The notes beneath the pieces are model-generated. The model ran no database searches, was not told where the DNA came from, and saw nothing but the letters and a program-made list of their open reading frames with translations. The translations under genes were made by a program, and so were the position numbers. This document shows, one piece after another, positions 5,981 to 11,213 of a DNA stretch of 11,213 nucleotides. The number at the start of each line of letters is the position of its first letter. The stretch's first letter is position 1. Source of the stretch: JAJNBA01 sp035696925 (lineage in GTDB: Bacteria; Actinomycetota; UBA4738; HRBIN12); the NCBI GenBank assembly GCA_035696925.1, contig DASSDW010000218.1, positions 1 through 11,213 on the forward strand, given 5' to 3'.

Positions 5981-6448
5981 ATGCCGAAGGTGAGCGCCGG
6001 GCTCCTCGCGTACCGGCGCACCGATGTGGGGGTCGAGATCCTCCTCGTCCACCCGGGCGGTCCGTTCTGGGCGAAGAAGGACGACGGCGCCTGGTCGGTC
6101 CCGAAGGGCGAGTACGAGCCGAGCGAGGATCCGCTGGCTGTGGCGCGCCGCGAGTTCGAGGAAGAGATCGGACAGGCCCCGCCGGCCGGGAGCGAGCCCG
6201 TGTGGCTCGGCGAGCTGCGACAGCCGAGCGGGAAGGTCGTGAGCGCTTGGGCCATCGAGGGCGATCTCGACGTCCGCGAGGTGCACAGCAACTCCTTCGA
6301 GATGGAGTGGCCGCCCCGCTCCGGCCGGACCGCGGAGTTCCCCGAGGTCGACCGAGCGGGATGGTTCGGCCCCGAAGAAGCCCGTCGCAAGATCCTTCGG
6401 GGGCAGCTGGGCTTCATCGACCGCCTCGAGGAGCTGCTCGCGAGCTGA
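5981..6448 (+). CDS. NUDIX hydrolase (COG4119-type)
   Basis: The 155-residue protein contains a near-canonical NUDIX box: Gly43, Glu49, then REFEEEIG (57-64), which supplies the metal-binding glutamates. Only the residue after the final Gly is unusual, being Gln65 where a hydrophobic residue is typical. The N-terminal signature KVSAGLLAYRR and HPGGPFWAKKDDGAWSVPKG is characteristic of the predicted NTP pyrophosphohydrolases of COG4119, which are often found near ATP-dependent ligase genes. NUDIX enzymes cleave nucleoside diphosphates linked to another group; the substrate here is unknown. The ATG at 5981 follows the ligase stop by 10 bases, with TGAGG in that gap as the ribosome site, so cotranscription with the ligase is very likely. 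A role in cleaning nucleotide or nucleic acid 5' ends that ligase meets or leaves is an inference from context. Confidence 0.92.
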   Translation: MPKVSAGLLAYRRTDVGVEILLVHPGGPFWAKKDDGAWSVPKGEYEPSEDPLAVARREFEEEIGQAPPAGSEPVWLGELRQPSGKVVSAWAIEGDLDVREVHSNSFEMEWPPRSGRTAEFPEVDRAGWFGPEEARRKILRGQLGFIDRLEELLAS

Positions 6449-6484
6449 TGCTTACCGCGCGCGGGAGCCGAGCAAGGGAACCGT

Positions 6485-6919
6485 ATGAGGACCGACATCA
6501 GCACGTCCAGCTCCGTGGCGATCGACGCGTCGGTGGACGAAGTCTGGCGCGCGATCACGACCCCGGAGAAGATCAAGCAGTGGTTCTTCGGCGTGGACAC
6601 GGAGACCGACTGGAAGCAGGGCTCTCCCATCGTCCACACCGGCGAATGGCAGGGGAAGCCCTACGTGGACAAGGGCGAGATCGTCCGGATCGAGCCGCCG
6701 CACGTGCTCGTGCACACGCACTGGAGCGACCTCTCCGGCACGCCCGACAGCCCCGAGCACTACCAAGAGGTCACATGGGAGGTCACGGAGCGTAGCGACG
6801 GCTCCGAGCTCACGATCTCCGAGCGCAAACTGCCGTCCGATGAAGCGAAGGATGCCTCGGCCCAGGCGTGGTCGATGGTTCTGCAGAACCTCAAGGAGAT
6901 GCTCGAAGGCAACCGGTAG
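6485..6919 (+). CDS. SRPBCC/AHSA1 family protein
   Basis: The 144-residue protein fits the START-like SRPBCC fold of the AHSA1 (Aha1-like) branch. Visible marks are the N-terminal SVAIDASVDEVWRAITTPEKIKQW (residues 10-33), FFGVDTETDWKQGS, the GKPYVDKGEIVRIEPPHVLVHTHW strands, the VTWEVTE strand, and a long C-terminal helix (QAWSMVLQNLKEMLEG). This fold binds hydrophobic ligands in a deep cavity, and bacterial AHSA1 proteins mostly have no assigned ligand. The ATG at 6485 is preceded by AAGGGA at 6-11 bases. It is the last gene of the VOC-ligase-NUDIX run, 36 bases after the NUDIX stop, and ends only 5 bases from the convergent LtrA-like gene. No terminator is visible in that gap, so antisense read-through in either direction is possible. 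Confidence 0.88.
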   Translation: MRTDISTSSSVAIDASVDEVWRAITTPEKIKQWFFGVDTETDWKQGSPIVHTGEWQGKPYVDKGEIVRIEPPHVLVHTHWSDLSGTPDSPEHYQEVTWEVTERSDGSELTISERKLPSDEAKDASAQAWSMVLQNLKEMLEGNR

Positions 6920-6924
6920 GCGTC

Positions 6925-8199
6925 CTACTCAGGCGCGCTTTCCCGGCGCCCTGCGTGTGCGCCGTGCACCTCGGGACCGCCCTCCTCGTGGCGAACCTGC
7001 TCCCGAGCCTCGGCGTAGCGGATCGCTTCCGTCGCGATCATCGCCACGAGGACGGCGGACAGCACCCCCAGCGCCGCGAGCGCGGGGAGTTCCGCTGCGA
7101 GCGGGATCGACGCACAGATCAGCACCGCCACGCCGAGCCGGTGCAGCGTCACGCGACCCCACGTCCGGTACTTGAACGCGACGTGCGCGAAGAGGAAGAG
7201 CGCGACGCCGCCGTAGAGCGATGCGAGCGGCACGAGGGACAGACTCAAGGAGAGCTCGCCGTCGGTCGGGTGGCCGACCTGATGGAGGATCTGCTCGATG
7301 CCGCGCGCGACGAGCGCGATGCCAGCGACCATCGGGAGGTGCAGATAGCTGTACGCGTCGCGGGCGAGACGGGTCCGCTCCTCGCCCTCCGATCGGCGGA
7401 GCACACGCTCCGCGACGATCGACACGACGTCGAAGTACGCCCACCACAGGCACCCCGCGACCACCAGGCCCAGCACCGACCCCGCGATGATCGGCCATGA
7501 GATCGCGACGTCCGACACGCCCACGCCGATCGCGACGATCGATTCGCCGAGCGCGACGATCACGATCAGTCCGTGCCGCTCGGAGAAGTGCGAGGCCGAC
7601 CGGAGCCGCCACCCCGACGCGCCGCCCAGCATCGTGCCGACGTAGTCGACGAGCAGCGCCGCGAGCCACGTAAGGGTTTGCGCCGTGCCGGTCAGCTGCG
7701 ACGCCACCAGCAGGATCGCCGTGCCGCCCGCCAGCGACGGTGTGAAGCGGATGAGCTGCCTTCGTAGACCGCGATCCTCCGACGCGCCCGCCACCATCCA
7801 GAAGATCGCGAGGTGGAGCACCCGGACCGCGAGATAGGCGAACGCGATCACCACCGGTCCGTTGAGACCGCCCTCGAGATCGTCGAACGCCTCCGGCACC
7901 GAGAGGGCCATCACGAACATCGCGGCCATCGAGGCGAACATCGTCGCCCTCCCGAGCCCTTCCTCGGCCTGCACCACATTGCCGAGCCACGCGTAGCCCA
8001 CCCAGCACCACCAGAGCAGCGCGAGCACGAGCATCCCGCGTGCGACGCCACGAGGACCGGACTCGCCGCCCATCAGCGCCGTGACCTGGGTCAGCGAGAA
8101 CACGAACACGAGGTCGAAGAACAGCTCGATCGGCGTGACGCGAGCTTCCTCGGCGACCGGCAGGAGCCGCGGGTGCCTCTCGGTGCTCACGACGCTCAT
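6925..8199 (-). CDS. low temperature requirement protein A (LtrA) family membrane protein
   Basis: From the ATG at 8197-8199 the protein has 424 residues, close to the family norm. It shows the two LtrA signatures: ELFFDLVFVFSLTQV near residue 25 in the first membrane helix, and HFSERHGLIVIVALGESIVA in the middle of the protein. Many further hydrophobic segments are present (for example MLVLALLWWCWVGYAWLG and IIAGSVLGLVVAGCLWWAYF), consistent with a polytopic membrane protein with about ten or more helices. A charged, His-rich C-terminal tail is probably cytoplasmic. The name comes from Listeria, where loss impairs growth in the cold; the biochemical role is unknown. An in-frame GTG at 8250 would add 17 residues. 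8199 is preferred because the family motif then starts at residue 25 and GTGAG lies just upstream. The N-terminal choice is moderately secure. Confidence 0.9.
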   Translation of the reverse strand: MSVVSTERHPRLLPVAEEARVTPIELFFDLVFVFSLTQVTALMGGESGPRGVARGMLVLALLWWCWVGYAWLGNVVQAEEGLGRATMFASMAAMFVMALSVPEAFDDLEGGLNGPVVIAFAYLAVRVLHLAIFWMVAGASEDRGLRRQLIRFTPSLAGGTAILLVASQLTGTAQTLTWLAALLVDYVGTMLGGASGWRLRSASHFSERHGLIVIVALGESIVAIGVGVSDVAISWPIIAGSVLGLVVAGCLWWAYFDVVSIVAERVLRRSEGEERTRLARDAYSYLHLPMVAGIALVARGIEQILHQVGHPTDGELSLSLSLVPLASLYGGVALFLFAHVAFKYRTWGRVTLHRLGVAVLICASIPLAAELPALAALGVLSAVLVAMIATEAIRYAEAREQVRHEEGGPEVHGAHAGRRESAPE

Positions 8200-8291
8200 C
8201 GTCTCACGGGTGCGACAGTCGCTGAATCCGTAGGCTCCTTCCATCTTCACTCGCCGCGCACCGCGTATCCGTCGGCTCCCTGGACGAGTTC
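8200..8291. other. divergent intergenic region between LtrA-like and methyltransferase-like genes
   Basis: These 92 bases must hold both divergent promoters. On the plus strand TAGGCT (8231-8236) fits a TANNNT -10 box with a leader of about 50 bases, but no -35 box is convincing. On the minus strand nothing clear is seen. GAAGGAG on the minus strand (about 8236-8242) looks like a ribosome site but faces no suitable in-frame start. Confidence 0.3.
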
Positions 8292-8807
8292 GTGCGCGAT
8301 AGATCCGCGGCCGCGGTCGGCTCTTCGATCTTCTTCCTGGTAGCTCCCGGTGTCGTCGCCGGCCTGATCCCCTGGTTGATCACGAGATGGCGGGTCGGCG
8401 CCGACTACCCCTGGCCGGTACAGGCGGCTGGTGCGGGGCTGTGCATCGCCGGCGCGGTCGTGTTGGTTTCAGCGTTCGTGCGTTTCGTGACGGAGGGCAC
8501 GGGGACACCCGCCCCGGTGGCGCCCACTGCGAAGCTGGTCGTCGGCGGGCTCTACCGGTTCGTCCGGAACCCGATGTACCTCGCCGTCCTCGCCGCGATC
8601 GTCGGGCAGGCACTCCTCTTCGGTCGGCCGACGCTGCTGTGGTACGGGGCGGCAGTGGCGATCGCCTTCGTGGTGTTCGTCCGCTCCTACGAGGAGCCCA
8701 CTCTCCGGCGAACGTTCGGCGACGAGTACGAGGAGTATCGGCGCACGGTTCCCGGATGGTGGCCTCGCCTCCATCCGTGGACGCCGGGCGGAGACCCACC
8801 GCGCTGA
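8292..8807 (+). CDS. isoprenylcysteine carboxyl methyltransferase (ICMT)-like membrane protein
   Basis: The 171-residue protein has the layout of bacterial ICMT/phospholipid methyltransferase-like membrane proteins: helices at about 11-31, 43-66 and a hairpin at about 97-130. The cofactor-binding motif LYRFVRNPMYL (residues 87-97, equivalent to the family RHPxY) follows, then EEPTLRRTFGDEYEEYRRTVPGWWPR, which matches the EE...FG-EY-Y...VPR signature of the SAM-binding C-terminus. Methyltransferase activity is likely from these motifs. Bacteria lack CaaX proteins, so the natural substrate is unknown. The start GTG at 8292 is supported by the hydrophobic N-terminus that follows and by GGACGAG a few bases upstream, but the exact start is uncertain. 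It is divergent from the LtrA-like gene and convergent with the VOC gene 34 bases away. Confidence 0.87.
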   Translation: MRDRSAAAVGSSIFFLVAPGVVAGLIPWLITRWRVGADYPWPVQAAGAGLCIAGAVVLVSAFVRFVTEGTGTPAPVAPTAKLVVGGLYRFVRNPMYLAVLAAIVGQALLFGRPTLLWYGAAVAIAFVVFVRSYEEPTLRRTFGDEYEEYRRTVPGWWPRLHPWTPGGDPPR

Positions 8808-8841
8808 CGTGTCCTGCCGGTCGTGATCGGCGGCGTCCGCA

Positions 8842-9336
8842 TCAGCTGACTTCACCCTCTGGTGTGAAGAACTCGGCGCCCTGGACGTACTCCATGGCAT
8901 CCACGTATTCCGGCTGCCCGTAGCGTCTGCCTATCTCCTCTTCATCGACGTCTTCGATGCGAGTCATGATCCACCAGAGATTGCCGAACGGGTCGCGCAC
9001 ACGGCCGACCCGGTCGCCCCAAGGCATGTTCGTCATCTCTGTCACCGAGGTGGCTCCAGCCTTCAACGCCTGTCGGAACGTCTCGTCGCCGTCTTCGACG
9101 TAGAGGCGGAGGAAGCTCGGTGTCCAGGGCCAGTCTTCTTTCGCGTCGAACGTCATGACGACCGAGTCGCCGATCCTGGTTTCGGCATGACCGATCGAAC
9201 CGTCCTCGCCCACGACCCGCCCCATCTCCTCTGCACCGAAGGCGTCCCTCATGAAGTCCAGGAGCTGGGCCGCACCCTTCACGATGATGAACGGCGTGAC
9301 CGCGCCATAGCCCTGGGGGATCGGCTCGACCTTCAT
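8842..9336 (-). CDS. PhnB-like VOC family protein
   Basis: The 164-residue protein is a single VOC module of the PhnB-like type: VTPFIIVKGAAQLLDFMRDAFGAEE (residues 13-37), HAETRIGDSVVMTFD, the helix ETFRQALKAGAT, and the hallmark GDRVGRVRDPFGNLWWI. The acidic C-terminal extension after TRIED, including GQPEYVDAMEYVQG, is longer than in the minimal fold. Despite the family name, PhnB-like proteins have no proven role in phosphonate use; ligand and activity are unknown. The ATG at 9334-9336 overlaps the stop of the cyclase-like gene as ATGA, and a strong AAGGAGAGGG ribosome site lies inside that upstream gene. It is therefore cotranscribed with the cyclase-like gene, and translation is probably both coupled and independently strong. 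It is the last gene of the minus-strand run and meets the convergent methyltransferase-like gene. Confidence 0.88.
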   Translation of the reverse strand: MKVEPIPQGYGAVTPFIIVKGAAQLLDFMRDAFGAEEMGRVVGEDGSIGHAETRIGDSVVMTFDAKEDWPWTPSFLRLYVEDGDETFRQALKAGATSVTEMTNMPWGDRVGRVRDPFGNLWWIMTRIEDVDEEEIGRRYGQPEYVDAMEYVQGAEFFTPEGEVS

Positions 9337-10169
9337 CTTCGTCCCTCTCCTTCTGTTGCCATCTCGTCACCGTCGTCTCCAGACGCCGCGGAACTCCCCC
9401 CATCGGATCCGCGAAGCTCGTCGAAGGTCAGCGCATAGACCTCCTGACCCTTCGGGTACTCCTTGGTCGGGCGGCTCTCCCGCGTAGCCGTCATGCCGAG
9501 CGCCTCGTAGATGCCGTCCTGCTCGTCGTGGAGATGTTCGCCGAGGTAGACGTTCGCGAAGATCTCTTGCGGCCGCGACGCCGCGTTCACCATCCGCACG
9601 GCGCCCACGACGGGAGGTCCCACCAGCGTGAGCTCCCCGGCGATCTCGACGAGGAAGCCGGGACCCGCGTCGAGGCCGATCGCGAGGCCCACGCCGTCGG
9701 AGAGATTGCGGGAGTTCCGCCGGAAGTCCTCGAGCACGCGCCGGTGGAAGAGTTCGATCAGCTCGTGCGCGGTGTGCGCGAGGTTCCCGGCGGCCTCCAC
9801 GAACCGCCGCTGGTACTCCTCTTTCGGCGTCGAGGGAGCGATCCAGTACGCGAGGAAGCCGTCGCCGGTGAACTTGTCGAACCACCCGCCTGGCGTTCCG
9901 ATGCCGCTCCGGACGGCGGAGACGAACTTGTCCATGATCTTCGCGAACCGCTCGAACTCGACGGCTTCCTTCATCAGCAGCGTCGACTCTCGGATGTCCG
10001 CGGCCATCACGAACATCTGCAGAGGCGTCGTGTCGATGATCGCGTCGAGGAGCTGCTCGGGTTCGAAGCGCTCCTCCCAATCCGGCGGTGCGTGGTTCGC
10101 GAGCAGCCCGGCGAGGCGCCTCCTTTCCTCGTCCCGATCGATCAACTCCGGCGTCTCTTCCTCGACCAT
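9333..10169 (-). CDS. class III adenylate/guanylate cyclase-like protein
   Basis: From the ATG at 10167-10169 the soluble protein has 278 residues: an acidic helical N-terminus (1-50), one class III cyclase domain (about 52-230) and a Gly/Ser/Asp-rich disordered tail. Both metal-binding aspartates appear present: Asp58 in MAADIRESTLLM, and Asp103 in KFTGDGFLAYW with substrate-contact Lys99. The later part (GELTLVGPPVVGAVRMVNAASR) departs from consensus: by my alignment the Asp that helps choose the base is Glu, and the transition-state Asn position is Val. It may make a cyclic nucleotide with altered specificity, or be a regulatory relative. No membrane, HAMP or sensor domain is seen. The ATG at 10298 was rejected because it would run into the upstream gene. 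The chosen start lacks an SD sequence but has TACGCT 8 bases upstream. It overlaps the VOC gene by 4 bp (ATGA). Confidence 0.83.
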   Translation of the reverse strand: MVEEETPELIDRDEERRRLAGLLANHAPPDWEERFEPEQLLDAIIDTTPLQMFVMAADIRESTLLMKEAVEFERFAKIMDKFVSAVRSGIGTPGGWFDKFTGDGFLAYWIAPSTPKEEYQRRFVEAAGNLAHTAHELIELFHRRVLEDFRRNSRNLSDGVGLAIGLDAGPGFLVEIAGELTLVGPPVVGAVRMVNAASRPQEIFANVYLGEHLHDEQDGIYEALGMTATRESRPTKEYPKGQEVYALTFDELRGSDGGSSAASGDDGDEMATEGEGRR

Positions 10170-10177
10170 ATCGAGGG

Positions 10178-10183
10178 AGCGTA
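10178..10183 (-). promoter_or_regulatory. -10-like element before the cyclase-like gene
   Basis: On the minus strand TACGCT lies 8 bases before the ATG at 10169, in the gap after the DUF1905 gene, with no SD sequence between. It would give a nearly leaderless transcript for the cyclase-VOC pair, so this pair may be expressed separately from the two genes upstream. Motif evidence only. Confidence 0.35.
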
Positions 10184-10198
10184 GCCGGGGATCCTCGA

Positions 10199-10648
10199 TC
10201 AGCGCGGCTTGCCCTCCCGGAGCGCAGCCACCGACTTCGCGATCCGGCGTTGCCGCGTCTCGTCGGTCTTCGCGCCCTCGATCGAGGAGACGTGCCATCC
10301 CCTGTTGCTGGTGGACAGCCCATCGAAGGTCGCCTTCGCCTTCGGCTCCTTCTTGAGGGCGGCGGCGAAGTCCTTCGGCACCGTGACCACGCGCGGCGCG
10401 GTGTCGAGCTCGATGTCGACGTCGATCACGTCGCCGCCGGCGACCTTGGCGCCTGCGCGGTTCTCGGCGCTCACGCCCACCATGAACCGCCCATCCATCG
10501 AGGCGATCGTGTTCCGGTACGTGAAGCCGTTGATCGTGACGCGGACGGGCGGGCGCTTCCCGGCGCCGAGACCCTCGACCACGGTGGACGGGACCTCGAA
10601 GCCGGTCGCGGTCTTGCCGGACTGCTCGAGCGTCGTGCGGAACCTCAC
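10199..10648 (-). CDS. DUF1905 / YdeI-OmpD-associated (OmdA) two-domain protein
   Basis: The 149-residue protein joins an N-terminal DUF1905 beta-barrel-like domain (residues 1-88, with PPVRVTINGFTYRNTIASMD and GDVIDVDIELDTAPR) to a C-terminal OmdA segment (about 90-149). The latter shows VPKDFAAALKKEPKAKATFD, the characteristic LSTSNRGWHVSSIEGAKTDE and a basic RRIAKSVAALREGK end. The combination is a known arrangement of uncharacterised function. The start GTG at 10646-10648 is set by frame: two further GTGAGG copies upstream (14 and 28 bases away, from the tandem repeat) are out of frame. One of them sits 8 bases before the start and may serve as the ribosome site. The gene follows the hydrolase stop by 24 bases, so cotranscription is likely. 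It shares its OmdA relationship with the shorter gene at 3563-3946. Confidence 0.86.
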   Translation of the reverse strand: MRFRTTLEQSGKTATGFEVPSTVVEGLGAGKRPPVRVTINGFTYRNTIASMDGRFMVGVSAENRAGAKVAGGDVIDVDIELDTAPRVVTVPKDFAAALKKEPKAKATFDGLSTSNRGWHVSSIEGAKTDETRQRRIAKSVAALREGKPR

Positions 10649-10680
10649 GCGAGCGTCCTCACGCGAGCGCCCTCACGCGA
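10643..10680. repeat. 14-bp tandem repeat, about 2.7 copies
   Basis: Plus-strand units CCTCACGCGAGCGT (10643-10656), CCTCACGCGAGCGC (10657-10670) and partial CCTCACGCGA (10671-10680) are nearly identical. The array spans the stop codon of the hydrolase gene and the start codon of the DUF1905 gene. On the coding strand each unit contains GTGAGG, which serves as stop (TGA), possible ribosome site, or start (GTG) depending on the copy. Confidence 0.9.
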
Positions 10681-11213
10681 AGAACTCCTTGAGTACCGGC
10701 GCCAAGACCGTCGGGTCGACGTTGTGGCCCTGACCGTCGAGGAGCCGGACCTGACCGTCGGGAAGCGCATCCGCGAGCGCCTGCGCGGTCTCCCGCATGA
10801 ACGGCATGTCCGCTCCTCCGGCGATCACGATCGTGGGCACCTTGACGGAGGCCGCCTGATCGGTCGGGACCGAGTAGTCGCCCATGATCCTCGCGTCGTA
10901 CGCGAGCGTGTGGGCGAGCGCCTCCTGGTTCGGCCACCACGGCTCGGTCCGCGCCTGCGCGGCGAACTCGGGCGGCATGCCCACGACCTTCGTCATGAAG
11001 TACTCCGCCGCGTCGCCCCGGCGTCCCTCCGCCACCATCGTCTCGTACTGCTCGACCTGATCCTTCGGCGGCCGAGCGTTCTCGTCGATGATGTACGGCG
11101 GCTCCCAGAGCGCGAGCTTCGTGACCGGGAGCCCATCCGCCGCAGCCCGCAGGGCGAGCGCCGCGCCCGACGAGGTGCCGTAGAGGTGCGCCGAACCGCC
11201 GGCGGCCTCGATC
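10673..11213 (-). CDS. alpha/beta hydrolase (5' end outside window)
   Basis: The C-terminal 180 residues of an alpha/beta hydrolase run in from the window edge. The nucleophile elbow is GTSSG, with the catalytic Ser codon at 11171-11173, preceded by a hydrophobic strand (SAHLY). The acid residue is probably the Asp in IVIAGGAD, and the catalytic His is in DGQGHNVDP near the C-terminus. The catalytic triad is therefore complete in the visible part. A cap region rich in Trp/Pro and charged residues (KLALWEPPYIIDE, EPWWPNQEAL) lies between. The class covers esterases, lactonases, dehalogenases and more; the substrate is not predictable. The oxyanion-loop region and start lie beyond 11213. It ends at a TGA lying within the 14-bp tandem repeat, 24 bases before the DUF1905 gene, which it probably leads in one transcript. 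Confidence 0.88.
   Translation of the reverse strand, partial: IEAAGGSAHLYGTSSGAALALRAAADGLPVTKLALWEPPYIIDENARPPKDQVEQYETMVAEGRRGDAAEYFMTKVVGMPPEFAAQARTEPWWPNQEALAHTLAYDARIMGDYSVPTDQAASVKVPTIVIAGGADMPFMRETAQALADALPDGQVRLLDGQGHNVDPTVLAPVLKEFFA

Noticed and set aside
4411..6639. Very long minus-strand open frame (742 codons) opposite ligase and NUDIX genes
   Set aside because: It lies antisense to two genes with complete catalytic motifs, its translation is Arg/Ser/Pro-rich without recognisable domains, and long antisense frames are expected at this GC content.
8236..8242. GAAGGAG on the minus strand as ribosome site for the LtrA-like gene
   Set aside because: It is about 37 bases before the chosen ATG and no in-frame start lies at a proper distance.
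8850..8869. CTTCAC/GTGAAG inverted repeat at the end of the VOC gene as a terminator
   Set aside because: The 6-bp stem lies inside the coding sequence, has an 8-base loop and lacks a T-run.
10170..10298. N-terminal extension of the cyclase-like gene to the ATG at 10298
   Set aside because: The added residues overlap the end of the DUF1905 gene and resemble its frame-shifted translation; the family-like sequence begins after the ATG at 10169.
1..11213. CRISPR arrays, tRNA/rRNA genes, insertion sequences, phage genes or a toxin-antitoxin pair
   Set aside because: None was seen on either strand; apart from the 14-bp tandem repeat and the proline tract there are no spaced repeats, and all sizeable genes fall into other families.

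Overview
This is a very GC-rich, gene-dense bacterial stretch with short gaps, 4-bp stop/start overlaps and several starts that lack a Shine-Dalgarno (SD) sequence. The composition, an actinobacterial-type ATP-dependent DNA ligase (LigB-like) followed by a COG4119-type NUDIX hydrolase, and probable leaderless starts all suggest an actinobacterium (Actinomycetota), probably an environmental lineage. There is no rRNA, tRNA or marker gene to fix the taxon.

Layout. (1) 1-590, minus: 5' part of a cupredoxin-like lipoprotein. (2) 701-1258, plus: RibD/DHFR-like reductase. (3) 1272-2581, minus: a two-gene unit, DinB-like protein followed by a PEP mutase/isocitrate lyase family protein, joined by a GTGA overlap. 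(4) 2657-3504, plus: RDD membrane protein ending in ten prolines, then a short membrane protein that appears cut off at about 3360. From about 3360 to 3491 the opposite strand looks like the start of another gene, so this is a probable deletion scar or misjoin. (5) 3563-6919, plus: YdeI-like protein, VOC protein, LigB-type ligase, NUDIX hydrolase and SRPBCC/AHSA1 protein. The last four are separated by 10 to 36 bases and probably form one transcription unit. (6) 6925-8199, minus: LtrA-like membrane protein. (7) 8292-8807, plus: isoprenylcysteine methyltransferase-like membrane protein. (8) 8842-11213, minus: alpha/beta hydrolase (partial), DUF1905/YdeI protein, class III nucleotide cyclase-like protein and PhnB-like VOC protein. 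The last two share an ATGA overlap.

Most genes belong to small stand-alone enzyme families common in soil actinobacteria (VOC, DinB, DHFR-like, AHSA1, YdeI). The clearest functional pair is ligase plus NUDIX, which points to nucleic acid end joining or repair. The cyclase-VOC pair may link a cyclic nucleotide or regulatory domain to a small-molecule-binding protein, but that is inference. I found no CRISPR array, transposase, tRNA, rRNA or convincing intrinsic terminator. I did not recognise a complete new multi-gene system. The points most worth following are the 3360 junction, the 14-bp tandem repeat at 10643-10680, the departures from consensus in the cyclase and cupredoxin, and the repeated leaderless-start pattern. 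No non-coding stretch exceeds 300 bases; the longest gaps (about 70 to 110 bases) hold promoter-like motifs.
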